From assembly GCA_003568315.1 (NCBI GenBank), contig PWYL01000004.1:26079-90078 (forward strand): a stretch of 64,000 bases of DNA, in the 5' to 3' direction. The notes under the pieces are model-generated. The model had not been told where the DNA came from, searched no databases, and worked only from the letters and a program-made list of their open reading frames with translations. Positions within the stretch are counted from its first letter, which is position 1. Each line of letters begins with the position of its first letter. Positions 1-8,871 of this stretch are shown one piece after another. Both the position numbers and the translations under genes were made by a program. The DNA is from Mollicutes bacterium (GTDB taxonomy: Bacteria > Bacillota_I > Bacilli_A > Izemoplasmatales > Izemoplasmataceae).

Positions 1-15
1 AGGAAAAATCGCTAA
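1..15 (+). CDS. rplF: Possible C-terminal end of ribosomal protein L6 (partial)
   Basis: The window opens with four basic or polar codons (RKNR) and a TAA stop, 24 bases before rplR. In Bacillota the gene before rplR is rplF, whose product ends in a short Lys/Arg-rich tail, so this fits the last residues of L6. Only five codons are visible, so the call rests on gene order. Confidence 0.4.
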   Translation, partial: RKNR

Positions 16-39
16 ATAGCAGTCAGGAGTGACGAATAG

Positions 40-402
40 ATGATCAACAAGAAACCAAGAAACGAGATGCGCAAGCAAAGACACCGCCGGGCGAGAATGG
101 ACCTCGTCGGCACCCCTTTGCGTCCGCGCTTGAGCGTATACCGTTCCAACAAGAACATCTATGCCCAACTGATCGATGATGTGAACGGTGAGACTCTCGT
201 CAGCGCCTCGACAATCGAAGAAGACGCGGTAAAAGAAACCCGCGCCACCAAGAAGGGCGCCCAAGCGGTCGGCGAGCTTCTCGCCCAACGGGCACTCGAG
301 AAGGAAATCAAGCGGGTCGTCTTCGACCGCAGCGGCTACCGCTATCATGGGCGTGTCAAGGCGCTGGCAGAAGCCGCACGCGCTCAAGGACTGGAATTCT
401 AA
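40..402 (+). CDS. rplR: 50S ribosomal protein L18
   Basis: The 120-residue product has the L18 layout: a basic N-terminal tail, then the [20 protein letters not shown] core that binds 5S rRNA, and a C-terminal [11 protein letters not shown] end typical of the family. L18 joins L5 and L25-type proteins in the 5S rRNA particle of the central protuberance. The ATG is preceded by CAGGAGTGA at good spacing. It starts the visible part of the spc operon and lies 14 bp before rpsE. Length matches the family (about 120). Confidence 0.97.
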   Translation: MINKKPRNEMRKQRHRRARMDLVGTPLRPRLSVYRSNKNIYAQLIDDVNGETLVSASTIEEDAVKETRATKKGAQAVGELLAQRALEKEIKRVVFDRSGYRYHGRVKALAEAARAQGLEF

Positions 403-416
403 GAAGGAGGTACTCC

Positions 417-941
417 ATGCAAAAAGACCGTAGAAAACGCAGAAAAAGAAGAAAGCGCGAAGAGAACATCTACGAAGAACGTGTCGTCAGCATCAGTCGC
501 GTCGTGAAAGTCGTAAAAGGCGGCCGTCGCTTCCGTTTCAACGCGCTCGTCGTTGTCGGCGATAGGAAGGGGCAGGTCGGTTTCGGTACCGGCAAGGCCC
601 AGGAGGTACCCGATGCCATCAGGAAAGCGATCGAGGAAGCCAAGCGGAACTTTGTCAAGGTGCCGATGTACGGCACGACGATTCCGCATGAGATCACCGG
701 CAAACACGGGGGCGGACGCGTCTATCTGAAACCCGCCGTGGAAGGTACCGGTGTCATCGCCGGCGGACCCATCCGGGCCGTTTTGGAAGCTGCGGGCGTG
801 AAGGACATCCTGAGCAAGTCGCTCGGGTCCGACTCCCCCATCAACATCGTCCGCGCCACCATGGACGCCATCCACAGACTGCGCACGGCTGACGAAGTCG
901 CCCGCACACGCGGCAAGGAAACGAAAGAGATCCTCGGGTGA
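417..941 (+). CDS. rpsE: 30S ribosomal protein S5
   Basis: The 174-residue protein carries the double-stranded-RNA-binding fold of S5 (residues about 20-85, with the [16 protein letters not shown] loop) followed by the C-terminal domain ending in [14 protein letters not shown]5 helps form the mRNA entry channel and affects decoding accuracy. The ATG follows AAGGAGGTACTCC, an excellent ribosome binding site. The next gene is rplO, only 49 bp away, with no room for rpmD, which normally sits here in Bacillota. Confidence 0.97.
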   Translation: MQKDRRKRRKRRKREENIYEERVVSISRVVKVVKGGRRFRFNALVVVGDRKGQVGFGTGKAQEVPDAIRKAIEEAKRNFVKVPMYGTTIPHEITGKHGGGRVYLKPAVEGTGVIAGGPIRAVLEAAGVKDILSKSLGSDSPINIVRATMDAIHRLRTADEVARTRGKETKEILG

Positions 942-990
942 GGATTCCTCATCATCCCCTACATGTTGACGAAGAATAGGAGGTAGCCAC

Positions 991-1431
991 ATGAAACTTC
1001 ACGAACTGAAACCGACCCCGGGTTCGACGAAGAAGAAAAAGCGTGTCGGCCGCGGCATGGGAAGCGGCACCGGCAAGCTCGCCGGCCGTGGACACAAAGG
1101 TCAGAAACAACGCGCCGGCTTCAGCCAGCCCGTCGGCTTCGAAGGCGGACAGACTCCCCTTTACAAACGTTTCCGCAAAGTCGGTTTCAAGAATCCCAAC
1201 CGCAAAGAGTTCGCGACCGTGAATGTCGAACGGTTGAACCGCTATGAAGACGGTGCCGTCATCACGCCGGAAACACTCCTCGAAGATCGGGTGATTTCCC
1301 GGATGAAACATGGCGTGAAAATTCTCGGGAAAGGATCTCTCGAGAAGAAGGTGACCGTCAAGGCGCATAAATTCACATCGACCGCCGAAGAGAAGATCAA
1401 GGCCGCCGGCGGAAACATCGAGGTGATTTGA
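991..1431 (+). CDS. rplO: 50S ribosomal protein L15
   Basis: A 146-residue L15 with the typical glycine/lysine-rich N-terminal extension ([12 protein letters not shown], then [18 protein letters not shown]) that threads into 23S rRNA, and the globular C-terminal domain ending AAGGNIEVI. It is a late-assembly large-subunit protein. The start follows AGGAGGTAGCC. Its TGA stop overlaps the secY ATG (TGATG), so translation of the two is probably coupled, as usual for the L15-SecY pair. Confidence 0.97.
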   Translation: MKLHELKPTPGSTKKKKRVGRGMGSGTGKLAGRGHKGQKQRAGFSQPVGFEGGQTPLYKRFRKVGFKNPNRKEFATVNVERLNRYEDGAVITPETLLEDRVISRMKHGVKILGKGSLEKKVTVKAHKFTSTAEEKIKAAGGNIEVI

Positions 1432-2735
1432 TGGATACCATCAAGGCCGTATTCAAGAACAAGAGCCTGAGGAAGAAGATTCTTTTCACACTTTCGGTAT
1501 TTTTGATCTACAGACTCGCGACGTTCATCCGCATGCCCCTCATCGACCCGACCCTCATCACCCAGTTCTTCGAGGAACAGGGTGGATTCCTGGGCATCAT
1601 GGACGCCTTCACGGGACAGGCTTTGAGCAACTATTCCATCATCGCTTTGGGCATCGCCCCCTACATCACCGCCTCCATCGTCATCCAACTGTTGCAGATG
1701 GATATCGTGCCTATCCTCAAGGAATGGTCGCAGGAAGGTGAAGTGGGGAAAAAGAAAATCAGCCAGCTCACGAGGTATCTCGCATTGGGTCTCGCATTCG
1801 TCCAGGCTCTCGGGATGACCTTCGGCTTCTCTTTGACCCAGGATTACATCTTCCAACCCTGGGTCGAGGCCAATTTCCTCCCCTACACGTATCTCGCGCT
1901 CATCATGACCGGTGGTACGGCGTTCTTGCTTTGGCTCGCCGACCAGGTCACCTTGAAAGGTGTCGGCAACGGGACGTCGATGATCATCGTCGCCGGCATC
2001 ATCGCCGGGCTTCCCGGCATGTTCACGACACTCGGCCGTCAATATCTCGCCGAGGGCGAAGGAACCGGAGACTACTTGATTTTCGGTGTCGTCGTGCTCA
2101 TGTTCATCCTGATTCTCGTCGGTGTCACCTACATGCAATCGGCCGCCCGGAAGATTCCCATCCAGTACTCGAACCGACCGAGCAGCGCCCGTTTCAAGGG
2201 TAAGAGCGCATCCAACATCCCGCTGAAGATCAACTCTGCGGGGGTCATCCCCGTCATCTTCGCGGTGACGATCCTCTCCCTCCCGCAAACGCTTCTGCAG
2301 TTCCTTCCCGAATTCGCCCAGACCACTCCGGGCTTTTGGATCAACGAGATGTTCAACTACCAGCGTCCGCTCGGTTACATCATCTATGCGATACTCATCA
2401 TCGTTTTCACCTTTTTCTACTCGTTCGTACAGATCAACCCCGAGAAGATTTCCAACAACCTCCAGAAACAAAACGCCTTCATCCCCGGCGTCCGCCCGGG
2501 CGTGGAAACGGAGAACTACGTTTCCAGACTCCTTTTCAAAATCACGACCATCGGCGCCGTCTATCTGCTTCTCGTGGCATCCATCCCCATCATCACCACG
2601 GCGATATTCGGACTCCCCCCCTACATCCAGGTCGGCGGGACTTCGCTTCTGATCGTCGTCGGTGTCGCGATCGAGACCACCAAACAGATCAAGACCGACG
2701 TACAGGGCAAAACCTACAGCGGCTTCATCCGTTAG
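1431..2735 (+). CDS. secY: Protein translocase subunit SecY
   Basis: The 434-residue integral membrane protein has about ten hydrophobic segments and recognisable SecY signatures, such as the ALGIAPYITASIVIQLLQMD stretch (plug and TM2) and the IPIQYSNR loop. It forms the protein-conducting channel with SecE. The track begins at TTG 1428, but I prefer ATG 1431, which overlaps the rplO stop and has GAGGTGA at the right distance. adk follows 12 bp later, the standard Bacillota order. Confidence 0.97.
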   Translation: MDTIKAVFKNKSLRKKILFTLSVFLIYRLATFIRMPLIDPTLITQFFEEQGGFLGIMDAFTGQALSNYSIIALGIAPYITASIVIQLLQMDIVPILKEWSQEGEVGKKKISQLTRYLALGLAFVQALGMTFGFSLTQDYIFQPWVEANFLPYTYLALIMTGGTAFLLWLADQVTLKGVGNGTSMIIVAGIIAGLPGMFTTLGRQYLAEGEGTGDYLIFGVVVLMFILILVGVTYMQSAARKIPIQYSNRPSSARFKGKSASNIPLKINSAGVIPVIFAVTILSLPQTLLQFLPEFAQTTPGFWINEMFNYQRPLGYIIYAILIIVFTFFYSFVQINPEKISNNLQKQNAFIPGVRPGVETENYVSRLLFKITTIGAVYLLLVASIPIITTAIFGLPPYIQVGGTSLLIVVGVAIETTKQIKTDVQGKTYSGFIR

Positions 2736-2747
2736 GAGGGCTTTGAC

Positions 2748-3401
2748 ATGAAACTCTTGGTCATGGGTCCTCCGGGAGCCGGCAAGGGGAGCCAGTCGAA
2801 GCGCCTTGTGGAAGACTACAACCTGACGAACATCTCCACCGGGGAGATGTTCCGGGAGGCCTACAAGCGCGGGGAGAAACTCGGCATCGAAGCGATGGAA
2901 TACATCGAGAAGGGAAACCTCGTCGCCGACGACATCACGAACGAGATTGTCCGCAAACGCCTCATGAAGAAGGCCGCCGAGTCATCCTTCCTCCTCGACG
3001 GTTATCCCCGCACGGTCAACCAGGCGAAGGCGTTGGACGATATGCTTGAAGAGATGGGAACGAGACTGACGGCCGTCATCAACATCGTCGTCGACAAAGA
3101 GGTCATCCTCGAACGCATGGTGGGCCGTCGCGTGTGCAAATCGTGCAATGCGACCTACCACACGAAGTTCCGCCCCCCCGACAAGGAAGACCTCTGCGAC
3201 GAGTGCGGCGGCGAACTCTATCAAAGAGAGGACGACAAGCCCGCCTCCGTCCGGAACCGTTTGAACATCTATGAGTCGAAGACGAAACCCATCATCGACT
3301 ACTACAAAGGTCGGGGCGTCCTCGTGAACATCAACGGCATGCAGTCGTTCGAAGCCGTCTATGCCAACATCCGCCGGTCTTTGAGGGAGATTATCCGATG
3401 A
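2748..3401 (+). CDS. adk: Adenylate kinase, zinc-binding LID type
   Basis: Catalyses AMP + ATP to 2 ADP. The 217-residue protein begins with the P-loop GPPGAGKG (residues 7-14), then the AMP-binding STGEMFR motif and the DGYPRT motif. It is the long form: the LID contains CKSC (about 130-133) and CDEC (about 150-153), four cysteines that bind structural zinc as in Gram-positive enzymes. The stop overlaps the map start by four bases (ATGA). Location between secY and map is conserved. Confidence 0.97.
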   Translation: MKLLVMGPPGAGKGSQSKRLVEDYNLTNISTGEMFREAYKRGEKLGIEAMEYIEKGNLVADDITNEIVRKRLMKKAAESSFLLDGYPRTVNQAKALDDMLEEMGTRLTAVINIVVDKEVILERMVGRRVCKSCNATYHTKFRPPDKEDLCDECGGELYQREDDKPASVRNRLNIYESKTKPIIDYYKGRGVLVNINGMQSFEAVYANIRRSLREIIR

Positions 3402-4168
3402 TAAGCCGCAAATCGACACGGGAGATCGTCTTCATGAGAGAGGCCGGACGCATCGTCGCCTTGGCCCACGAGGCTGTCCGGAAAGCCCTGCGACCCGGCG
3501 TCTCCACCGCACGTATCGATGCCATCGTGGAAGAGACCATCCGTCGTCATGGTGCCACCCCGTCTTTCAAGGGGTATGGCGGGTTCCCCGCGAGCGCGTG
3601 CACGTCCGTGAATGAAGAGATCATCCACGGCATCCCCTCGAAAAAGAGGCGTCTCAAGGAAGGCGACATCCTGAAAGTCGACATCGGCGCGGAATACAAG
3701 GGTTATCACGGCGATTCGGCTTGGACCTACCCTGTCGGCGTCATCCCGGAAGAGACACAGAAACTTCTCCTTGTCACGCGGGAAGCCTTGTTCGAAGGTA
3801 TCCGCCGGGCCGTCCCCGGCAACCGCCTGCAGGATATCTCCCGTGCCGTGCAGGAACATGTCGAGAAGCACGGATTCAGCGTGGTCCGCGATTTCGTCGG
3901 CCACGGCATCGGCAAAAGGTTGCATGAAGCTCCCGAGGTGCCCAACTTCGGCGAAGCCGGAAAGGGTCCGCTCTTGAAACCCGGGATGACGCTCGCGATC
4001 GAACCGATGGTGAACGCCGGAACCCATGAGACGAAGGTGCTCACAGACGGCTGGACGGCCGTCACGGCGGATTCGTCATTGAGCGCCCATTACGAACACA
4101 CCGTCTTGATCACCAAAGAGGGCTATGATCTATTAACCGTCCTGGAAGGAGGCGACCGTCATGGCTGA
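3398..4168 (+). CDS. map: Methionine aminopeptidase, type I
   Basis: Removes the initiator methionine from nascent proteins. The 256-residue product is a single pita-bread domain without N-terminal extension. The five metal ligands can be placed: Asp in [16 protein letters not shown] (two), His in [12 protein letters not shown], Glu in AIEPMVNAG and Glu in SAHYEHTVL. The ATG overlaps the adk stop, and its own 3' end overlaps infA by eight bases, so adk, map and infA are translationally coupled. Confidence 0.97.
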   Translation: MISRKSTREIVFMREAGRIVALAHEAVRKALRPGVSTARIDAIVEETIRRHGATPSFKGYGGFPASACTSVNEEIIHGIPSKKRRLKEGDILKVDIGAEYKGYHGDSAWTYPVGVIPEETQKLLLVTREALFEGIRRAVPGNRLQDISRAVQEHVEKHGFSVVRDFVGHGIGKRLHEAPEVPNFGEAGKGPLLKPGMTLAIEPMVNAGTHETKVLTDGWTAVTADSSLSAHYEHTVLITKEGYDLLTVLEGGDRHG

Positions 4169-4382
4169 AAAAGAAGAAAAAATCGAAGTCCAAGGCAAAA
4201 TCGTCGAAGCGTTGCCGAACACGGAATTCCTGGTGGAATTGGACAACGGCCACACGGTGAAAGCCCACGTTTCAGGTAAAATCCGTATGTACTACATACG
4301 CATCTTACCTGGAGACAAGGTCACGGTGGAACTCTCTCCCTACGACCTTTCACGTGGACGGATCACCTACCGCCACAAATAA
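4161..4382 (+). CDS. infA: Translation initiation factor IF-1
   Basis: A 73-residue OB-fold protein with the IF-1 hallmarks: [18 protein letters not shown] at the N-terminus, then [13 protein letters not shown], and [14 protein letters not shown] at the end. IF-1 binds the 30S A site during initiation. The start lies inside the last codons of map and follows GGAGGCGACCGTC. In Bacillus infA also sits between map and rpmJ. Confidence 0.98.
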   Translation: MAEKEEKIEVQGKIVEALPNTEFLVELDNGHTVKAHVSGKIRMYYIRILPGDKVTVELSPYDLSRGRITYRHK

Positions 4383-4412
4383 TCGAAGAGACCCTTTAGG
4401 AGGAATACGATC

Positions 4413-4526
4413 ATGAAAGTAAGAGCGTCCGTGAAGAAAATCTGCGATAAATGCAAAATCATCAAACGCAAGGGGAAAGTCATGGTCATCTGCGACAACC
4501 CCCGGCACAAACAAAGACAAGGTTAA
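4413..4526 (+). CDS. rpmJ: 50S ribosomal protein L36 (zinc-binding form)
   Basis: This 37-codon gene is too short for the ORF track. It translates to [19 protein letters not shown]... ending NPRHKQRQG, the classic L36 sequence. It has CxxC near residues 11-14, a cysteine at 27 and a histidine near 32 that together bind zinc, so this is the C+ paralogue. It has TAGGAGGAATACGATC upstream and lies between infA and rpsM, exactly where L36 is expected. Confidence 0.97.
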   Translation: MKVRASVKKICDKCKIIKRKGKVMVICDNPRHKQRQG

Positions 4527-4541
4527 TGAGGAGGTGCACGC

Positions 4542-4907
4542 ATGGCACGTATATCCGGAGTAGACATTCCCAGAGACAAACGCATCGTCGTCGCCCTGAC
4601 ATATATCTATGGCATCGGCAAGAGTCAATCCGAAAACATCCTGCGCCAGGCCGGCGTGAAAGAAGGGACCCGCGTCAAGGATCTGAAGGACGAGGAACTC
4701 GTCCGCATCCGTGAAGAGGTCGACAAGGTGAAAACCGAAGGTGACCTCCGTCGCGAGGTGCGCCAAAACGTCAAAAGGCTGCAGGAAATCGGCAGCTACC
4801 GGGGCATCCGGCACCGGCGGGGGCTTCCCGTCCGGGGCCAAAACACCCGCAACAACGCCCGTACCCGCAAGGGCCCGGCCAAAACGGTAGCGAAGAAGAA
4901 GAAATAG
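4542..4907 (+). CDS. rpsM: 30S ribosomal protein S13
   Basis: A 121-residue S13 with the N-terminal [26 protein letters not shown] signature region (helix-two-turns-helix) and a long basic C-terminal tail ([22 protein letters not shown]) that reaches the P-site tRNA. It forms contacts across the subunit bridge to the large subunit. GAGGAGGTG precedes the ATG. First S-protein gene of the alpha operon here; S11 follows after 15 bp. Confidence 0.97.
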   Translation: MARISGVDIPRDKRIVVALTYIYGIGKSQSENILRQAGVKEGTRVKDLKDEELVRIREEVDKVKTEGDLRREVRQNVKRLQEIGSYRGIRHRRGLPVRGQNTRNNARTRKGPAKTVAKKKK

Positions 4908-4922
4908 GAGGAGAAGTGACTT

Positions 4923-5309
4923 ATGGCAAGAAGAGCTAGAGGAAAACGTCGCGCGAGAAAGAACATCCCTTCGGGCATCGCCCATATCCATTCGACCTTC
5001 AACAACACCATCATCACGATCACGGACCCGAATGGGAACGCGGTCGCTTGGGCCAGCGCCGGTGCGCTCGGCTTCAAAGGGAGCCGGAAATCCACTCCCT
5101 ATGCAGCCCAAATCAGCAGCGAAGCTTGCGCCAAGGCCGCCATGGAACACGGCATGCAGAAGGTGGAAGTTTCCGTCAAGGGCCCCGGGCCCGGTCGTGA
5201 AGCCGCCATTCGCGCATTGCAGACGGCGGGATTGGAAATCACCGCGATCAAGGATGTTACACCCGTTCCCCACAACGGTTGCCGTCCTCCGAAACGGCCC
5301 CGGGGATAG
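4923..5309 (+). CDS. rpsK: 30S ribosomal protein S11
   Basis: The 128-residue protein carries the S11 features: basic start ([18 protein letters not shown]), the [20 protein letters not shown] strand region and the C-terminal [18 protein letters not shown] motif, including the asparagine-glycine pair that is a known isoaspartate hotspot. S11 lines the mRNA exit side of the 30S platform. GGAGGAGAAG gives a clear ribosome binding site; rpoA follows. Confidence 0.97.
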   Translation: MARRARGKRRARKNIPSGIAHIHSTFNNTIITITDPNGNAVAWASAGALGFKGSRKSTPYAAQISSEACAKAAMEHGMQKVEVSVKGPGPGREAAIRALQTAGLEITAIKDVTPVPHNGCRPPKRPRG

Positions 5310-5343
5310 TAGGAAGGAAGAATGAACAAGGGAGGTTGCCCAT

Positions 5344-6318
5344 TTGAAAGATCTACGCTTTGAAAAACCGGAAACGACCATACTCCATGATGGCGACACG
5401 AAAGGCGAATTCGAAATTTCCCCTCTGGAAAGGGGATACGGTGTGACGCTCGGCAACGCGCTCCGGCGCGTCCTTCTCTCGAGTCTGCCGGGTGCGGCCA
5501 TCGTGAATTGCCAAATAGACGGCGTCCAACACGAATACTCCTCCATGGAGGGTGTCGTGGAGGATGTTACCGCCATCGTTCTCAATCTCAAGGATGTCAT
5601 CCTCACCATCGACGATGACGATCCCACCGCCGAGAAACATCTTGTGATCGATGTCGAAGGGCCGAAAGAGGTCAAAGCCGGTGACATCAAGAAAGTCAGC
5701 CGCGCCGACGACATGGAAGACGATGTCGAGATTGTCAACAAGGACCTCGTCATCGCCACCGTGAACGAAGGACATTCACTCCGTATCGAGATGACGGCCC
5801 GCCAAGGCATCGGCTATGTCAGTGCCGAGAAGAACAAGCAGTTCAACCGCCAGGTCGGCGTCATCCCCATCGACAGCGTCTACACCCCTGTCCAGCGCGT
5901 GAAATACGATGTCGAGAAGACCCGCATCGAGGAACGTGCCGATCTCGACAAGCTCTACATGGAGATCGAGACCAACGGCAGCATCACTCCCAAAGAGGCA
6001 CTCGGCATCGCCGCCAAGATGATGATGAACCATCTCGACCTCGTCGTCGAACTCTCCGAGAAAGCGCAAACCGAGGATTACATGGTCGAACGCGAATCGG
6101 AACAGAACACCCAGATTCTCGAGATGCAGATCGAGGACCTCGATCTTTCCGTCCGCAGCTACAATTGCTTGAAAAGAGCCGGCATCAACACGGTCGAGGA
6201 GCTGACGAGGAAGACGGAAGAGGACATGATGAAGGTCCGCAACCTCGGCAAGAAATCTTTGAAGGAAGTCAAGCAGAAACTAGAGGATTTGGGCCTCTCT
6301 CTGGCCAGACACTCATAG
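5344..6318 (+). CDS. rpoA: DNA-directed RNA polymerase subunit alpha
   Basis: The 324-residue alpha subunit has both domains: the N-terminal dimerisation domain (with FEISPLERGYGVTLGNALRRVLLSS) and the C-terminal domain of about residues 250-320 (LSVRSYNCLKRAGINTVEELT, then MMKVRNLGKKSLKEV) that contacts UP elements and activators. The start is a TTG, supported by GGGAGG eight bases upstream and by conserved N-terminal sequence. It lies in the alpha operon between rpsK and rplQ. Confidence 0.97.
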   Translation: MKDLRFEKPETTILHDGDTKGEFEISPLERGYGVTLGNALRRVLLSSLPGAAIVNCQIDGVQHEYSSMEGVVEDVTAIVLNLKDVILTIDDDDPTAEKHLVIDVEGPKEVKAGDIKKVSRADDMEDDVEIVNKDLVIATVNEGHSLRIEMTARQGIGYVSAEKNKQFNRQVGVIPIDSVYTPVQRVKYDVEKTRIEERADLDKLYMEIETNGSITPKEALGIAAKMMMNHLDLVVELSEKAQTEDYMVERESEQNTQILEMQIEDLDLSVRSYNCLKRAGINTVEELTRKTEEDMMKVRNLGKKSLKEVKQKLEDLGLSLARHS

Positions 6319-6330
6319 GAGGTATACACT

Positions 6331-6693
6331 ATGCCCACATACCGGAAACTGAACCGCAGGAGCGACCAGCGCAAAGCGCTATTACGCGATCTGGTCAGCC
6401 AGCTCGTCATACATGAACGCATCGAGACGACCCACAAGAAGGCCAAGGAACTCGCCCGACTCATGGACAAGGTCATCACCCTGGGCAAGAAAGACACCCT
6501 GGAGAGCCGTCGCAGAGTGGCGAGAACCGTCCGCTTTCTCGATACGGACGAGGAAAAGAACGCCCTGCAAAAGCTCTTCGAGGACATCGCCCCCCGCTAC
6601 AAGGACCGTGACGGCGGCTACACCCGCATCATGAAGAAGGGCCCTCGTCGCGGCGACAGCACGGAAATGGCCATCATCGAGTTCGTCGAGTGA
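6331..6693 (+). CDS. rplQ: 50S ribosomal protein L17
   Basis: A 120-residue L17 of the short bacterial type: [18 protein letters not shown] start, the [20 protein letters not shown] helix, and the [15 protein letters not shown] end. L17 sits near the polypeptide exit tunnel. It closes the operon: a strong hairpin terminator begins 15 bp after its stop and the next gene is on the other strand. Confidence 0.97.
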   Translation: MPTYRKLNRRSDQRKALLRDLVSQLVIHERIETTHKKAKELARLMDKVITLGKKDTLESRRRVARTVRFLDTDEEKNALQKLFEDIAPRYKDRDGGYTRIMKKGPRRGDSTEMAIIEFVE

Positions 6694-6707
6694 ATGTCAT
6701 GATGATG

Positions 6708-6757
6708 AAAAAAAAGGCGCTTCCCGCGTGATTGACACGCAGGAGAGCGCCTTTTTC
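6708..6757. terminator. Bidirectional terminator between rplQ and the cysteine-synthase-family gene
   Basis: An 11-bp stem (AAAAAGGCGCT paired with AGCGCCTTTTT) with an inner GCGTG/CACGC stem, and T-runs on both strands. It can end the alpha operon on the plus strand and the convergent minus-strand gene. Confidence 0.9.
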
Positions 6758-6780
6758 ATGAGGAGGAGCGGATTCCCGGT

Positions 6781-7851
6781 TCAGAGGGTCTTGTCGCAGA
6801 AGGTGTATTCTTCTTTAATGAGATCGATATCCCGCATCTTCACCACGGTCTCGATACGGAGATTCTCGATCTTTGGCGTCAGATAGCCTTCTTTCACGGG
6901 GATGTCTTGCATGAGGTCGGTGCTGAGGTACTTCTTGTTGTCGTCGGGGAAGAGCGTGACGACGACACTTTCTTTTCCCAACATCTCCTGGGCCTTGATC
7001 GCGCCCAGGAAATTCGCGCCGGAGGAGATGCCGACGCCGAAGCCGATGGCCGAAGCGATCTTTTTCGCCATGAGGATGGCGTCCCCGTCGTCGACGGCGA
7101 GGATGTCGTCGAGTTCTTCCAGTTTCACGAGATCGGGGATGAATTCGTCGGAGATTCCTTCAATCCGGTGTCGACCGACCTTGTGGCCGGTCGAGAGGGT
7201 GGGCGAGTTCGCAGGCTCCAAGGGGAAGAGCTTCACATTTTTGTCATGTTTTCGCAGATAACGGCCGACGCCCATGATGGTACCGCCCGTGCCCACACCG
7301 GCAACGAACGCGTCGGCTTCACAGCCGAGATGGGCGAGTTGATGGCGTATTTCGGGCCCGGTCGTATGGTAGTGGGCTTTACAGTTGAATTCGTTGGAAA
7401 ACTGCGAGGGAAGGAAACAGGTGCCCTTCTTTTCGGCGTATTCTTCGGCTTTGCGGATGCATCCCTTGAAACCGCCTTCTTCCGCGCTCACCAGTTCGAT
7501 GTCCGCGCCATAGCTCCTGATCAGGTTGATCCGCTCGGGACTCAGCCAATCGGGCATGAATATCTTCACCGGATGACCGAGGAGACGTCCGATGGAAGCG
7601 AAGGCGATGCCGGTGTTCCCGCTTGTGGCTTCGGCGATTGTACAATTGTCGCCGATGAGACCCTTCCGGGTTGAGGAAAAGAGTATGAAGAGCGCCATCC
7701 GGTCTTTGACGCTGCCCGTGAGGTTGTAGTGTTCGAGTTTCACGTGGACATGGCGGGTCTCGCCTTTGTAGGTGTAGGCGACTTTGGCCATGGGTGTCGC
7801 TCCGATCAAAGAACAGAGGTGCTCGAAGAGGTTCTTTCTGGCGGAATCCAT
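6781..7851 (-). CDS. PLP-dependent cysteine synthase/cystathionine beta-synthase family enzyme
   Basis: The 356-residue protein is a fold-type II PLP enzyme: the PLP lysine lies in LTGSVKDR (about residue 49), the substrate loop is TSGNTGIAF (about 76), and the phosphate-binding loop is GVGTGGTIMG (about 190). This architecture fits O-acetylserine sulfhydrylase (CysK) or cystathionine beta-synthase. It is about 45 residues longer than standard CysK, the extra part being a charged C-terminal tail without CBS motifs, so the exact substrate is uncertain. It is monocistronic on the minus strand, with its own promoter and a 15-bp palindrome just downstream of the -10 box, suggesting repression. 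Confidence 0.8.
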   Translation of the reverse strand: MDSARKNLFEHLCSLIGATPMAKVAYTYKGETRHVHVKLEHYNLTGSVKDRMALFILFSSTRKGLIGDNCTIAEATSGNTGIAFASIGRLLGHPVKIFMPDWLSPERINLIRSYGADIELVSAEEGGFKGCIRKAEEYAEKKGTCFLPSQFSNEFNCKAHYHTTGPEIRHQLAHLGCEADAFVAGVGTGGTIMGVGRYLRKHDKNVKLFPLEPANSPTLSTGHKVGRHRIEGISDEFIPDLVKLEELDDILAVDDGDAILMAKKIASAIGFGVGISSGANFLGAIKAQEMLGKESVVVTLFPDDNKKYLSTDLMQDIPVKEGYLTPKIENLRIETVVKMRDIDLIKEEYTFCDKTL

Positions 7852-7885
7852 CCGTCATCGACCTCCCAGCCGCGTCGCCAGGGAT

Positions 7886-7900
7886 ATGACACATTGTCAT
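7886..7900. promoter_or_regulatory. 15-bp palindrome, candidate operator
   Basis: ATGACA-CAT-TGTCAT is a perfect 6-3-6 inverted repeat that touches the -10 hexamer and covers the expected transcription start of the minus-strand cysteine-synthase-family gene. That is a classic repressor position. The same TGACA-N3-TGTCA core occurs at 60104-60118. The regulator is unknown. Confidence 0.5.
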
Positions 7901-7928
7901 AATACCACGATGTCTCCGTGTTCGTCAA
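7899..7928 (-). promoter_or_regulatory. Sigma-A type promoter of the cysteine-synthase-family gene
   Basis: On the minus strand, TTGACG and TATTAT are separated by 18 bp, about 50 bases upstream of the start codon. Confidence 0.65.
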
Positions 7929-8030
7929 TCGCAACCGACAAGGTTTCTCTTAACGGAGAAAAATCCTATTTGAGGCCAAGCTTTGTCGATCGGCAATTCA
8001 TTGTACTTTGTCGCAATTCCCAGGCATGTT

Positions 8031-8039
8031 TGTTATAAT
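8031..8039 (+). promoter_or_regulatory. Extended -10 promoter for the ecfA1-ecfA2-ecfT-truA operon
   Basis: TGT followed directly by TATAAT, 25 bases before the chosen ecfA1 start. The -35 region is weak, as expected for an extended -10 promoter. Confidence 0.65.
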
Positions 8040-8064
8040 GGAATAGACTTTTGGAGTGATGAAC

Positions 8065-8871
8065 ATGAACATGATCGACATCGAGAATCTGAGTTTCACC
8101 TACGGCGGCAAGGTCGAGGCGTTGAAAAACGTCTCTCTTTGCGTGAAAAAAGGTGAATGGGTCACCATACTGGGCCACAACGGCAGCGGAAAGTCCACAC
8201 TCGCCAAATTGATCGTCGGTCTTTTGAAACCGCAAAAGGGAACCATCCGGGTCGACGGCGTCGAACTCTCGGAACGGACTGTCCATGATATACGCAAGAA
8301 GGTCGGCATCGTCTTTCAGAACCCCGACAACCAGTTCGTCGGGGTGACCGTGCGGGACGATATCGCTTTCGGCCTCGAGAATTTACGGATTCCCCGCGAG
8401 GAAATGATCGAACGGATCGAACACTACGCCAAGCGGGTGGACATGTACAGCTACCTGAACAAGGAGCCCCAAGCACTCTCGGGCGGTCAGAAACAGCGTG
8501 TCGCCATCGCCGGCATCCTCGCCATGCGGACAGAGGTCATCATCTTCGACGAGGCCACCTCCATGTTGGACCCGGACGGCAGGAAACGCATACTCTCCTA
8601 CATGCGGAAATTGCGTGATGACGGGGTCACAGTCGTGACCATCACCCACGACATGCGCGAAGCTGTGCAAAGCGACCGCATCGTTGTGTTGAAAGACGGC
8701 GAAATCCTGAAAGCCGACAAGTCCGAGGATGTCCTCAAGGACAAAGAGACACTGGAAAAATCGAATCTGGAGTTGCTTTTGCCCTTGGAGGTCCTCCACG
8801 GACTCGAACACAAGAAATCCACGAACGAGGAAATCAAGGAGTTCCTATGGCAATTAAGTTTGAACGGGTGA
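8065..8871 (+). CDS. ecfA1: ECF transporter ATP-binding protein EcfA1
   Basis: ABC ATPase of an energy-coupling-factor module that powers vitamin or metal uptake with exchangeable S components. Visible motifs are Walker A GHNGSGKST (about 37-45), the ECF-typical Q-loop VFQNPDNQFVG, the signature LSGGQKQR and Walker B IIFDEATSMLDP. Of several in-frame starts (GTG 8056, ATG 8059, 8065, 8071) I chose 8065 because GGAG lies eight bases upstream; the product is 268 residues. It overlaps ecfA2 by 25 bp. No S-component gene lies nearby, pointing to a group II system serving several S components encoded elsewhere. Confidence 0.92.
   Translation: MNMIDIENLSFTYGGKVEALKNVSLCVKKGEWVTILGHNGSGKSTLAKLIVGLLKPQKGTIRVDGVELSERTVHDIRKKVGIVFQNPDNQFVGVTVRDDIAFGLENLRIPREEMIERIEHYAKRVDMYSYLNKEPQALSGGQKQRVAIAGILAMRTEVIIFDEATSMLDPDGRKRILSYMRKLRDDGVTVVTITHDMREAVQSDRIVVLKDGEILKADKSEDVLKDKETLEKSNLELLLPLEVLHGLEHKKSTNEEIKEFLWQLSLNG

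Noticed and set aside
942-990. Possible short rpmD gene between rpsE and rplO
   Set aside because: 49 bp cannot encode L30 (about 60 residues) and neither flanking gene contains L30 sequence.
5321-5362. Short ORF beginning ATGAACAAGG before rpoA as a leader peptide
   Set aside because: It has only 14 codons, runs out of frame into rpoA, and its bases include the rpoA ribosome binding site, which explains the sequence.
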